DNA from: JBJXGV01 sp046160485
GTDB taxonomy: Bacteria; Orphanbacterota; Orphanbacteria; JBJXGV01
DNA length: 64,000 nt
Assembly (NCBI GenBank): GCA_046160485.1
Contig: JBJXGV010000012.1
Coordinates: 186,001-250,000 of the forward strand
Direction: 5' to 3'
Both the position numbers and the translations under genes were made by a program. The notes below the pieces were generated by a model. The model worked only from the letters and a program-made list of their open reading frames with translations. It made no database searches and had not been told where the DNA came from. This document shows, piece by piece, positions 16,070 to 23,887 of the stretch (position 1 is its first letter; every line of letters starts with the position of its first letter).

Positions 16070-16390
16070 ATGGAATTCTCTCGGCAACGCATCTACGCCG
16101 TCGTCCGGCGAATCCCGCGCGGGCGGGTGGCCACGTACGGCCAGATCGCCGCGCTCGCCGGAATCCCCAGGCACGCGCGTCAAGTCGGCTACGCGCTCGC
16201 CGCACTCGACGACGAGAGCACGGTGCCGTGGCAACGCGTGGTGAACGCACGCGGCGAAGTGAGCGCTCGCGGAGAACCCGGCGCGGAACAATTTCAGCGC
16301 GCGCTTCTCGAACGAGAGGGCGTCGCGTTCAGCGCCGCGGGAAGGATAGACTTGGCGCGCTTCCGCTGGAATCCGCGCCCCGCGCGCTGA
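16070..16390 (+). CDS. Alkyltransferase-like protein (ATL), catalytic Cys absent
   Basis: This 106-residue protein is the DNA-binding domain of O6-alkylguanine alkyltransferases: YAVVRRIPRGRVATYGQIAALAGIPRHARQVGYAL and VPWQRVVNARGEVS. The active-site PCHR motif reads PWQR, so the methyl-accepting Cys is replaced by Trp. ATL proteins bind O6-alkylguanine and hand the lesion to nucleotide excision repair. The ATG at 16070 has GTGAGG nine bases upstream; a TTG at 16046 lies inside the T-run of the RNA element and is unlikely. The upstream hairpin may act as an attenuator. Confidence 0.92.
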   Translation: MEFSRQRIYAVVRRIPRGRVATYGQIAALAGIPRHARQVGYALAALDDESTVPWQRVVNARGEVSARGEPGAEQFQRALLEREGVAFSAAGRIDLARFRWNPRPAR

Positions 16391-16415
16391 AACGCGGCCC
16401 GCAGCGCGGCTCGCT

Positions 16416-17183
16416 CTACTTCTTGTAGCCCTTCAGCTTCGTGACGACGAGCGAGCCGCGCGATTTGTCGCGCGCGGTCTCGAGCACGTTGTGCCGCTCC
16501 GCATCCTCGAGAAGATCGCCGAACGTCGCGTACCCGAAGCTCGTCTCGTTGAACCCGGGGCTTTTTCGCTTGATCGTGTCCTTGATCAGCGATGCGGTGA
16601 GGGTGTCGACATCCTCGCGAATCAGCGCGTTGATCGCCGACACGAGCTGCTTGAATGCGGGCTGCTTCGCCGGAGGGATGCGCTCCTTGCCGAGGTCCGA
16701 CTCCGTGCGGCGCTCTTCCTCGCCGAGGTTCTCGTAGAAGATGAACTCGTCGCAGTTGTCGACAAGCAGAGATGACGACGATTCGCGAAGCCCGATGCCG
16801 AGGACGGTCTTGTTGTTCTCGCGCAGCTTCGAAACCAGCGGGCTGAAATCGCTGTCGCCGGAAAGAATGACGAACGTATCGACATGCGCCTTGGTGTGGC
16901 AGAGGTCCATCGCGTCGACGACGAGCCGGATATCGGCGCTGTTCTTCCCCGTGACGCTTCGCTTCGGAATGTCAGTCAGCTCGATCCCGTGCGAGTGCAA
17001 CTCCGCCTTGTACGTGTCGTAGAACTTCCAGTCGGCGTAAGCCTTCTTCGTGATGATGCGGCCCTTCTCCAGCAAGCGATCGAGCACGAGGCGGATCTCA
17101 AACTTCGCCTTGCGCGACCCCTTCATGCCGATCGCGATGTTATCGAAATCGATGAAGAGCGCGAGATTGCGTTCGCCAGACAT
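16416..17183 (-). CDS. NYN/PIN-like RNase of the LabA-DUF88 family with C-terminal LOTUS-type domain
   Basis: The NYN domain spans about residues 1-155 with the acidic cluster expected for a metal-dependent nuclease: LFIDFDNIAIG (D12, D14), NSADIRLVVDAMDL, and VILSGDSDFSPLV. The C-terminal 80 residues (LVSAINALIR through ATFGDLLEDAERHNVLE) look like an OST-HTH/LOTUS fold, which binds RNA. It is 255 residues. The ATG at 17183 has AAGGAG eight bases upstream. It is divergent from the RlmN-like gene with only 75 bases between. It probably acts in RNA processing; the target is unknown. Confidence 0.88.
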   Translation of the reverse strand: MSGERNLALFIDFDNIAIGMKGSRKAKFEIRLVLDRLLEKGRIITKKAYADWKFYDTYKAELHSHGIELTDIPKRSVTGKNSADIRLVVDAMDLCHTKAHVDTFVILSGDSDFSPLVSKLRENNKTVLGIGLRESSSSLLVDNCDEFIFYENLGEEERRTESDLGKERIPPAKQPAFKQLVSAINALIREDVDTLTASLIKDTIKRKSPGFNETSFGYATFGDLLEDAERHNVLETARDKSRGSLVVTKLKGYKK

Positions 17184-17258
17184 GGAGGGGCTCCTTGTGG
17201 AGTGTGAGAGATCGCTTCGCGCGGATGCTACACGATTGCGGTATCCTGGGCACGCGCT

Positions 17259-18374
17259 ATGAACATGACCGAGGGAAAACTCAATCCGCACGGGCTCACG
17301 CTCGACGAACTCAACGACGCCTTCGCGCCGCTCGGCGTTTCGAGCGCCGCCGCGGCGAAGGTCTTCACGTCGATCTTCGCGCGCGGCGTCAGAACCGTCG
17401 AAGAACTGCGCGCGACGCCGCAAGTCCCGCGGCGCGTCTGCGACTTCCTGCGCGATCACGGCGAGATGCCGGCTCTCGCCGTCGTGGAGCGCCGGGTCGC
17501 GGCCGACGGCTTCGTGAAGTATCTGTTCGAGTCGCCGCTCGGCGGGCAATTCGAAGCCGTTCGCATCCCGATCTTCGACACGAAATACATCGTTTGCGTT
17601 TCTTCGCAGGTCGGCTGCGCGCTCGCGTGCGACTTTTGCATGACGGGGCGCGCCGGATTCCAACGCAACCTCAAGACGTGGGAGATACTCGACCAGGTCA
17701 CGCGGATCCGCGAGGAAGCGGACCGCCCCGTGCGCGGCGTTGTCTTCATGGGAATGGGCGAGCCGTTTCTCAACTACTCGGAATCGATCCGCGCGGCACG
17801 CATCCTTTCGCACTCCGCCGGATTCGCGATCGATGGGCGCGGCATCACGATCTCGACGGCGGGCATCGTGCCGGCGATCCGGCGCTACACACTCGAGGGG
17901 CATCCGTTCCGCCTCGCGTTCTCGGTGACCTCCGCGATTCCAGAAAAACGCGCGCGTCTTATGCCCATCGAATCGACGTATCCGCTCGATGAACTGATCG
18001 ACGCGATTCGCGAACACGCCGCGGCGCGGCGCGAGCGCGCGATGATCGCGTACGTCGTCATCAGCGGCGTGAATACCGGACTCGAAGATGCCGTTGCGCT
18101 CCGAGACGCATTCGCCGGCATTCCGATCAAGCTCGACCTGATCGAGGTCACCGATCCCGAGGGGCGCTATGCCCCGCCGACGAGCGAGGAACTGCGCGCG
18201 TTTCGCGACCACCTGCAGATCCTCGGCGCGCCGATCGCGCGGCGCTACTCGGGCGGCAAGGAAATCGGCGCGGCGTGCGGCACACTTGCGGCGTCGCGCT
18301 CCGGCGGGCGGCTCTTGGCGTCGCCCGCGTCCCGCGACGACGCGGCGCCGGCGCCGGCATCGCCTCGCGCCTGA
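17259..18374 (+). CDS. RlmN/Cfr-family radical SAM RNA methyltransferase
   Basis: This 371-residue protein has the radical SAM triad C120-C124-C127 (VGCALACDFCMTG), the SAM-binding MGMGEP stretch and ITISTAGIVPAIRR. The mechanistic Cys near the C-terminus is in GAACGTLA. The N-terminal helical domain (FTSIFARGVRTVEEL) matches RlmN, which makes 2-methyladenosine in 23S rRNA and tRNA. The usual SLHAPN stretch reads AFSVTSAIPEKRARLMP, so this is a divergent branch. The last 25 residues are Ala/Pro-rich and outside the family. ATG 17259 is followed by a second Met two codons on. Function as an RNA adenine C2-methylase is likely but not certain. Confidence 0.85.
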   Translation: MNMTEGKLNPHGLTLDELNDAFAPLGVSSAAAAKVFTSIFARGVRTVEELRATPQVPRRVCDFLRDHGEMPALAVVERRVAADGFVKYLFESPLGGQFEAVRIPIFDTKYIVCVSSQVGCALACDFCMTGRAGFQRNLKTWEILDQVTRIREEADRPVRGVVFMGMGEPFLNYSESIRAARILSHSAGFAIDGRGITISTAGIVPAIRRYTLEGHPFRLAFSVTSAIPEKRARLMPIESTYPLDELIDAIREHAAARRERAMIAYVVISGVNTGLEDAVALRDAFAGIPIKLDLIEVTDPEGRYAPPTSEELRAFRDHLQILGAPIARRYSGGKEIGAACGTLAASRSGGRLLASPASRDDAAPAPASPRA

Positions 18375-18512
18375 CGCGCCCGCAAACGCCCTCTCCGCAT
18401 TCTCACAGCGCGCCGCAGGGAAACCACCGACGAGGTCCGTTATGTGTTCGCGCTGCCCGATCGGGCGGCGCCACGTTCACCGGCAATCACGCCAGATCTC
18501 GGGAGGTTCACG

Positions 18513-19988
18513 ATGAACCGAAAGATGCTCCGCTCGATCCGCGGCGCGCGACCCTCCGTGCTCGCGATCGCGCTCACGCTGCTGCTCGCCATGGCCCCAG
18601 CGATCACGCACGGGGCCGAGTACGACGTCCCCGGCGGGTTCGCCACGCTCCAACTCGCCGTCAACGCCGCCGCGGGTTCCGGCGACGTCGAGAACTTCAT
18701 CAACGTCGGCGCCGCCGTGCACCTAACGGCCGGCGACGTGATTCTTCCGGTGGCGTTCGATGTCACGCGTCATCTCACGATTCGCCCGGATCCCGACGCC
18801 GCCTTCACCCGCGCGGTGATCGCGTGCTCGAACGGATTCGTCCCAATCTTCCGTTTCCAAGGCGCGGGCTACGTCACGATTCAGGATCTCGATCTGGTGC
18901 GCAACGCGACGAACGCGAACGATCTCATTCAGATGATGTACCCAGGCACGGGGAACGACTACATCACGATCGAGCGCTGCCGCATCGGCTCGATCTGGAC
19001 GACATCGGGCTCGCCCGGCTGGTCGTACGTGCGGATCTGGCAGCCGAAGCAAATCATTCTGCGGAACAACATATTCTTCGCATACACCGCCGGCACGTTC
19101 GACTACGGCATTCGAGTCGAGAACTTCGCATTCCCCGATAACTCGATCCTTCTCTACAACAACGACGTCGCGGATCACAAACTCTTCGGGATCTCGATCT
19201 CGAACGATGAGCCCGGTTCGCTCGTCCTGTTGCGCAACAACGTCGTTACGAATCATCTGAGCCTTGTCGCAGAGCCGTTCGCGTATCAGAGCGACGTTTC
19301 GGCGGGAGTGACCGTCGAGACGAGCCACAACACCGCGTTCGCCGGCGGCCCATTCATCGAGCAGCAACTCGACGCGCAGAGCATTCTGTCGGCGGGTGCC
19401 GCGTCGTTCATTCTGCTGCCTCGCGCCATCGCCGCGGCGTGTTTCGCCGACGTGTCGTGGAACCTCGCGCCGCCGTGGGATCCCAACGTGAACTTCTTCC
19501 GGCTGGTCGACGGGGGCGCGCTACACGACGCGGCCGCGGACGAAGGAGCGACGATCGAAGACGGAGCGCCATCCGCGTTCGACATCGCGGTATCCGACGA
19601 TTGGGAGCTCGACCCGCGGCCATCCGGCACGCCGACTCATTTCGATCGCGGCGCGGATCAGATCGCGGAGTCGACGACCGGCACACCTCTCGGCGCGGCA
19701 GACGCCACGAGCGAAGCATCGACGCTGTGGGCGCGGCCGGCATCGAATCCCGCCCGCACCGTCGGCGTGCAGTTTCGCGCGTCGGAGAGCGGCGAAGTTC
19801 GCTTCGAAGTTTTCGACGCAGCCGGGCGTCGCCTACACGATTTGACGCGTGCGGCGAACGCGGACGAGCTGAGCCGGCTCGAATGGGATGCGCGCGGCGC
19901 CTCGGGGGTTCACTACTACCGCGTCACGCTCACGCCGAACCAGCGGCCGGCGGCCGTATCGAGCGGGAAGATCACGCTCGTTCGTTAG
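18513..19988 (+). CDS. Secreted right-handed beta-helix protein with FlgD-type tail
   Basis: ATG 18513 has GGGAGG six bases upstream. A signal peptide ends near THGAEYD. Residues about 35-330 form beta-helix rungs (YVTIQDLDLVRNATNANDL, ITIERCRIGSI, IILRNNIFFAYT, SILLYNNDVADH, LVLLRNNVVTNH), as in polysaccharide lyases and surface repeat proteins. No catalytic triad is obvious. The last 80 residues are an FlgD/Por-type sorting domain (ASNPARTVGVQF, then VFDAAGRRLHDL and YYRVTLTPN). It is 491 residues. It converges on the molybdopterin oxidoreductase gene, with overlapping stop codons. Confidence 0.8.
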   Translation: MNRKMLRSIRGARPSVLAIALTLLLAMAPAITHGAEYDVPGGFATLQLAVNAAAGSGDVENFINVGAAVHLTAGDVILPVAFDVTRHLTIRPDPDAAFTRAVIACSNGFVPIFRFQGAGYVTIQDLDLVRNATNANDLIQMMYPGTGNDYITIERCRIGSIWTTSGSPGWSYVRIWQPKQIILRNNIFFAYTAGTFDYGIRVENFAFPDNSILLYNNDVADHKLFGISISNDEPGSLVLLRNNVVTNHLSLVAEPFAYQSDVSAGVTVETSHNTAFAGGPFIEQQLDAQSILSAGAASFILLPRAIAAACFADVSWNLAPPWDPNVNFFRLVDGGALHDAAADEGATIEDGAPSAFDIAVSDDWELDPRPSGTPTHFDRGADQIAESTTGTPLGAADATSEASTLWARPASNPARTVGVQFRASESGEVRFEVFDAAGRRLHDLTRAANADELSRLEWDARGASGVHYYRVTLTPNQRPAAVSSGKITLVR

Positions 19989-22048
19989 CTCGAAACTTGG
20001 GTCGCGGGCGCGCTGCGGCGTTGCGTGTGGGCTTCCGGCTCTGCGATCGCGCAAACATCGACACGCGCATCGTTGTAACACGCGTTTCCCGACGCTGCGG
20101 TGACGTCGTCGGGAACGAGCGCGCTCGCGACGCAGCCATTGGCGGAACTCTTCTTCCAGAAGCCCTTCGGGAGCGAGGCGACGCCCGGCATGAGGCGCGC
20201 GTTGTGCGCGGCGCGGACGATCACCTCGCCGCGTTCGTTGTGGACGCGCACCCACGACCCGTCGGCGATGCCGCGCGGCGCGGCGTCGCTCGGATGAATC
20301 TCGAGAAACACCTGGCCGAAGTTGTATTCACCGAGCGTGGAGCTGATCGATTTCGATGTCGCCGGCGAGATGAGCGCGAGCGGAAACGCAGCGTGCCGCG
20401 AGTCCGGAATGTAGCGATACGGTTCCGCTCCGAGAGCCGCCGGGAACAGGTGCGCCTTCCGATCGTCGTTGACGGGATAAGACGTCTTGAATTGGATCGG
20501 GCTCTCGCCAGGAAAGTCGAATCCGATGCGCCGCGACTTCCGCAACGATTCGAGATCGACGATTCCCTCGAGCGGTCCTCGAAACGAAGCCGCGATGACG
20601 CGCGAGAGCGCCTCGGTGTCTTCGAGAAACTCCGGCTCGCGAAATCCCATTGCCTGCGCCAATCGCGCGAAGAGAACTTCGTTCGGGATCGCCTCGCCGA
20701 GCGGCTCGATGACCGGCTCGGAAATGAAAAGTCCGTAGCTGCCGTACGCGCGTGAAATCTCGTGGTGCTCGAGGAACGTCGTCGCGGGAAGCAGAATGTC
20801 CGCGAATCGTGCCGTGTCGGTCATGACCTGATCGTGCACGACCGTGAAGAGATCCTCGCGCCGCAACCCGCGCTCGATCCAATTCTGGTCGGGGGCCGTC
20901 GCCACGGGATTGCAGTCGTACACGAAAAGCGCGTTCACCGGCGGATCCATCACATCCGTTAGCGTGCGGCCGAGGCGCGACATGTTGACGATGCGCGTGG
21001 CAGGCTCGGGAATGCGGATCGCGCCCTCCGTGTCGAAGCGGTATGCGGCGCCCGTCGAGAGCGCGAAGCCGCCGCCGCGTACGCCGAACTTTCCCGCGAT
21101 CGCGGGGAGCGCGATGACGGCCGCCACAGCCGCGTCGCCATTCCGATTGCGCTCGAGCCCCCAGCCGCAACGAATGATCGCAGGGTCTGCCGCCGCGTAC
21201 GTCTCGGCGAACCGCTCGATCGCACTCGCCGGAATGTGAGTGATCTCCGCGGCGCGCTCGATCGAGGTCTCCCGCGCTCGCGCGAGGAGTTCGTCGCCGC
21301 CCGTGGCGTGCTCGCGCAAGAACTCGCGATCGACGAGTCCGCGTTCCTCCAGGTGCCGCATGACCGCGAGCGCCAGCACGACATCGGTACCGGGGTAAAC
21401 GGGAAGATGAAAGTCGACGAGGTTATCGGACATCGTCGCGCGCGGATCGACGAGCACGATCGTTGCGCCGCGCCGTTTCGCCTCTCGAAGGTATGGCACG
21501 AGGTGGATGTTCGATTGATTCGGATTCGCGCCCCAAATCACGATGCAGCGCGCGTGCGTGAAATCGGGCAGGTCGGCGCACGCCATCTTCGGATAAAGCG
21601 CGAGCGTAGCGAGGCTCGTCGCCGACGCGCAGAGCGTGCGCGCAAGCCTCGACGCGCCGAGCCTCCGGAAGAATCGACGGTCCATCACGCCTTCGGAGAG
21701 AGGTCCGTTCGAACCGCCGTAGAAATACGGAAGGATCGCCTCGCCGCCGTCGCGCTCCAGAATCGCGTTGAGGCGCGACGCGATCGTCTCGATCGCCTCG
21801 TCCCAGGTGATGCGTTCGAACTCCGCGGCGCCCTTCGCGCCGACACGCTTCATCGGGTAGAGCAGCCGGTCGGGCCCATAGAGGCGCTTCGCGAAGCCGC
21901 GCACCTTCGAGCAGATGAACCCGTTCGTGATCGGACTCAATCCGTTGGCGTCGATCGAAACGACGCGGCCATCCTCGATCGACACGTCGAGCGAGCAGCG
22001 GTCTGGGCAATCGAGAGGACAAACCGAGTGACGTGTCAGCGCGCTCAT
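19985..22048 (-). CDS. Cytoplasmic molybdopterin oxidoreductase, single subunit
   Basis: This 687-residue protein has the N-terminal [4Fe-4S] ligands (CPLDCPDRCSLDV, then FICSK), the bis-MGD domains (IVIWGANPNQSNIHL, IVLVDPRATMSDN, IIRCGWGLERNRNG) and the C-terminal beta-barrel (IHPSDAAPRGIADGSWVRV). No twin-arginine signal precedes the first cysteine, so it acts in the cytoplasm. No electron-transfer subunit gene lies next to it. The family covers formate dehydrogenases, assimilatory nitrate reductases and many unknown enzymes, so the substrate is open. ATG 22048 is divergent from the SGNH gene, 91 bases apart. Confidence 0.88.
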   Translation of the reverse strand: MSALTRHSVCPLDCPDRCSLDVSIEDGRVVSIDANGLSPITNGFICSKVRGFAKRLYGPDRLLYPMKRVGAKGAAEFERITWDEAIETIASRLNAILERDGGEAILPYFYGGSNGPLSEGVMDRRFFRRLGASRLARTLCASATSLATLALYPKMACADLPDFTHARCIVIWGANPNQSNIHLVPYLREAKRRGATIVLVDPRATMSDNLVDFHLPVYPGTDVVLALAVMRHLEERGLVDREFLREHATGGDELLARARETSIERAAEITHIPASAIERFAETYAAADPAIIRCGWGLERNRNGDAAVAAVIALPAIAGKFGVRGGGFALSTGAAYRFDTEGAIRIPEPATRIVNMSRLGRTLTDVMDPPVNALFVYDCNPVATAPDQNWIERGLRREDLFTVVHDQVMTDTARFADILLPATTFLEHHEISRAYGSYGLFISEPVIEPLGEAIPNEVLFARLAQAMGFREPEFLEDTEALSRVIAASFRGPLEGIVDLESLRKSRRIGFDFPGESPIQFKTSYPVNDDRKAHLFPAALGAEPYRYIPDSRHAAFPLALISPATSKSISSTLGEYNFGQVFLEIHPSDAAPRGIADGSWVRVHNERGEVIVRAAHNARLMPGVASLPKGFWKKSSANGCVASALVPDDVTAASGNACYNDARVDVCAIAEPEAHTQRRSAPATQVSS

Positions 22049-22139
22049 GGGCGCGAGTATCCGCCACGTTTCGCGGGCCCGTCAATGGGCCGGAATCCTA
22101 CAGACGCCGCGCGCGCGCCTCGATAAGATCGCGCGCGGC

Positions 22140-23327
22140 ATGAGCGACACTCACCTCGCGACACCGCCCCGCATCGGCCGCGTGCGCGCGCTGGCCTTCA
22201 CTCTCGCAATCGCCGCGGCGTTTTGGGTCGCGGTCGAAGCCGTGCTTTGGCTCGTCCTACCGATGCCGACGGATGTGCGGCTCTCCTACGCGCAATCGCT
22301 CCCCGGCGTAAAGCCCGAGATCGTTTACACCGCGAACCGCTACGGCATGCGATCACTCTCGGATTGGACCGCGCCGAAGAAGCGCGACACGATTCGGATT
22401 CTCTGCCTCGGCGCCTCTACGACTAACCAGCCGACTCAGAGCACTCCCGACATCTGGTCCGCGATTCTTGCTCGAAGCCTCCAGACGGAGTTCGCCGGCA
22501 CGGGAGCGCGGATCGAGGTCGCCGCGTACGGCGGCGGCGGCCAGCGGGTATTTCACCGCGTTGCGTGGTGCGAAGAAAACCTCGCGCGGTTCCAGCCGGA
22601 CATTGTCGTCACGCTCGAGGGGATCAACGATCTCTGCTTTCACGGCGGCGCCGGCTACGTGTACGAGGGCGCCGCATCGCGTGTCGCATCGCTGCGCCCG
22701 GCGCGACCGCCCGCGGCCAGCGCGAAGCGGCTTCTCCAAGCGTATTCGCAGGTCTACAAACGGCTCGCCGCGCTCAAGCGCGTTCTTGGCACGAAGAGAG
22801 CCCTTCAATCCGGCGGGCAGTTCGAATGGCACAGCAAGAATCTGCCGGAGCTGCGCGCGAACTACGCCGCGGCGCCCTATGCCGATTCGCTCTCGCGCGA
22901 CCCCGATCCGATACGCGAGTTTTCCGATGGCATGACGTCGCTACTCGCTCTCGTCGCGGAGCACGGCGCGCGCGCGATCGTCCTCGCGCAACCGACGCTG
23001 TGGAACGAAACGCTCAGCGACGCCGAACGCGCCGCGCTGTGGATCTACGTCGAGACGCCCGCGGGTCGCGTGCGGCCGAGTCCGGCGTGGCTGGCGCGCG
23101 AGATGGCACGCTACAACGACGCGCAGCGCGCGTGCGCCGCCGCGGCGAGCGCTCGTTTCGTCGCGCTCGACGCCGCGCTCCCGAAGACGCTCGAGATTTT
23201 CTTCGACGATTGCCACTTCACCGACGCGGGGAACGTCGCGGTCGCGGGCGCGATCCTGCCGGCGGTCGCGGAGTGCGTACGCGAAATCCGCCTCAGTGCG
23301 GCGGCCGGCGATCCAACGCGTCCTTGA
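22140..23327 (+). CDS. Membrane-anchored SGNH/GDSL hydrolase
   Basis: One N-terminal membrane helix (residues about 17-40, LAFTLAIAAAFWVAVEAVLWLVL) anchors an SGNH domain. The blocks are LCLGASTT (nucleophile Ser), GGGGQRV (block II Gly), LEGINDLC (block III Asn) and DDCHFTDAG (block V Asp and His). It is 395 residues. Such enzymes are often O-acyl esterases acting on cell-surface polymers. The stop overlaps the end of the convergent receiver gene by 35 bp. ATG 22140 was chosen because the N-terminus then fits the family; the frame is open 93 bases further upstream. Confidence 0.82.
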   Translation: MSDTHLATPPRIGRVRALAFTLAIAAAFWVAVEAVLWLVLPMPTDVRLSYAQSLPGVKPEIVYTANRYGMRSLSDWTAPKKRDTIRILCLGASTTNQPTQSTPDIWSAILARSLQTEFAGTGARIEVAAYGGGGQRVFHRVAWCEENLARFQPDIVVTLEGINDLCFHGGAGYVYEGAASRVASLRPARPPAASAKRLLQAYSQVYKRLAALKRVLGTKRALQSGGQFEWHSKNLPELRANYAAAPYADSLSRDPDPIREFSDGMTSLLALVAEHGARAIVLAQPTLWNETLSDAERAALWIYVETPAGRVRPSPAWLAREMARYNDAQRACAAAASARFVALDAALPKTLEIFFDDCHFTDAGNVAVAGAILPAVAECVREIRLSAAAGDPTRP

Positions 23328-23697
23328 CGACTTTCACGATCGCGTCCTTCTTCGCGGACTTCACCAGATAGACGTACGCCCCCGCCCGCAGTGCGTCCGC
23401 CGACTGCCCCCAGCCCGCGATGGCGCTCATGACGATGACCTGGATGTCGGGGTTGTCTTCACGCAGGTGCGACACGAGCGCGAGGCCATCGACGCCCGGC
23501 ATGACGATATCCGTGATCACCAGGTCGAAAGCCGCCGTGTTTGCTTTCTCCATCGCCTCCGCGGCGGACCTTGCGCAATCGACGACGTAGTGCTCCTTCT
23601 CGAGTACTTTCTGAAGCGCCGTGCGAACCGCTTCCTCATCGTCGACGACCAGAATTCGCGCCGGATGTTTCGCTGCCTTCGCCATCGCGCCCCGCAT
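23293..23697 (-). CDS. Stand-alone response-regulator receiver
   Basis: This is a single receiver domain of 134 residues (ARILVVDDEEAVRTALQ, phospho-acceptor Asp in VITDIVMPG, VIVMSA, YLVKSAKK) with no output domain. Tandem ATGs lie at 23700 and 23697; GGAG is four and seven bases upstream, so 23697 is preferred. It sits 187 bases after the NtrC-type gene with its own -24/-12 promoter at 23765-23779. It could be a phosphate sink or a partner of a kinase in this region. Its 3' end runs 35 bp into the opposite SGNH gene. Confidence 0.85.
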   Translation of the reverse strand: MRGAMAKAAKHPARILVVDDEEAVRTALQKVLEKEHYVVDCARSAAEAMEKANTAAFDLVITDIVMPGVDGLALVSHLREDNPDIQVIVMSAIAGWGQSADALRAGAYVYLVKSAKKDAIVKVVKDALDRRPPH

Positions 23698-23763
23698 CAT
23701 CGGACTCCCTCGCTTCGCGCGCGGTGTCGCCACGCGCCGGTAGCGAGAACCCTCTACGAGATT

Positions 23764-23779
23764 GGCAAAAGATGTGCCG
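23764..23779 (-). promoter_or_regulatory. Sigma54 promoter of the stand-alone receiver gene
   Basis: On the minus strand CGGCACATCTTTTGCC matches the -24/-12 consensus TGGCACGnnnnTTGCw in GGCAC and TTGC, with exactly ten bases between GG (23778-23777) and GC (23766-23765). Transcription would start near 23753, about 55 bases before the ATG. A 13-bp palindrome about 116 bases further upstream would be the activator site. Confidence 0.6.
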
Positions 23780-23874
23780 AGCGCTAACGGAGGATGACGG
23801 TGAAGAGATGCGGAGAATCGGCCAGCCACGGGGCCGCGAAGCGTACGCGAGTGCGCCAGACGCCGTGCGAGCCG

Positions 23875-23887
23875 TGACAGAGTGTCA
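23875..23887. promoter_or_regulatory. Candidate activator (enhancer) site, perfect palindrome
   Basis: TGACA-GAG-TGTCA is a 13-bp palindrome whose end overlaps the TGA of the NtrC-type gene. It shares the 15-mer GACAGAGTGTCAGCG exactly with the site at 36806. It is embedded in a longer hairpin (GAGCCG at 23869 and CGGCTC at 23889) with no T-run. Its centre is about 116 bp from the -12 of the receiver promoter, a normal enhancer distance. Confidence 0.5.
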
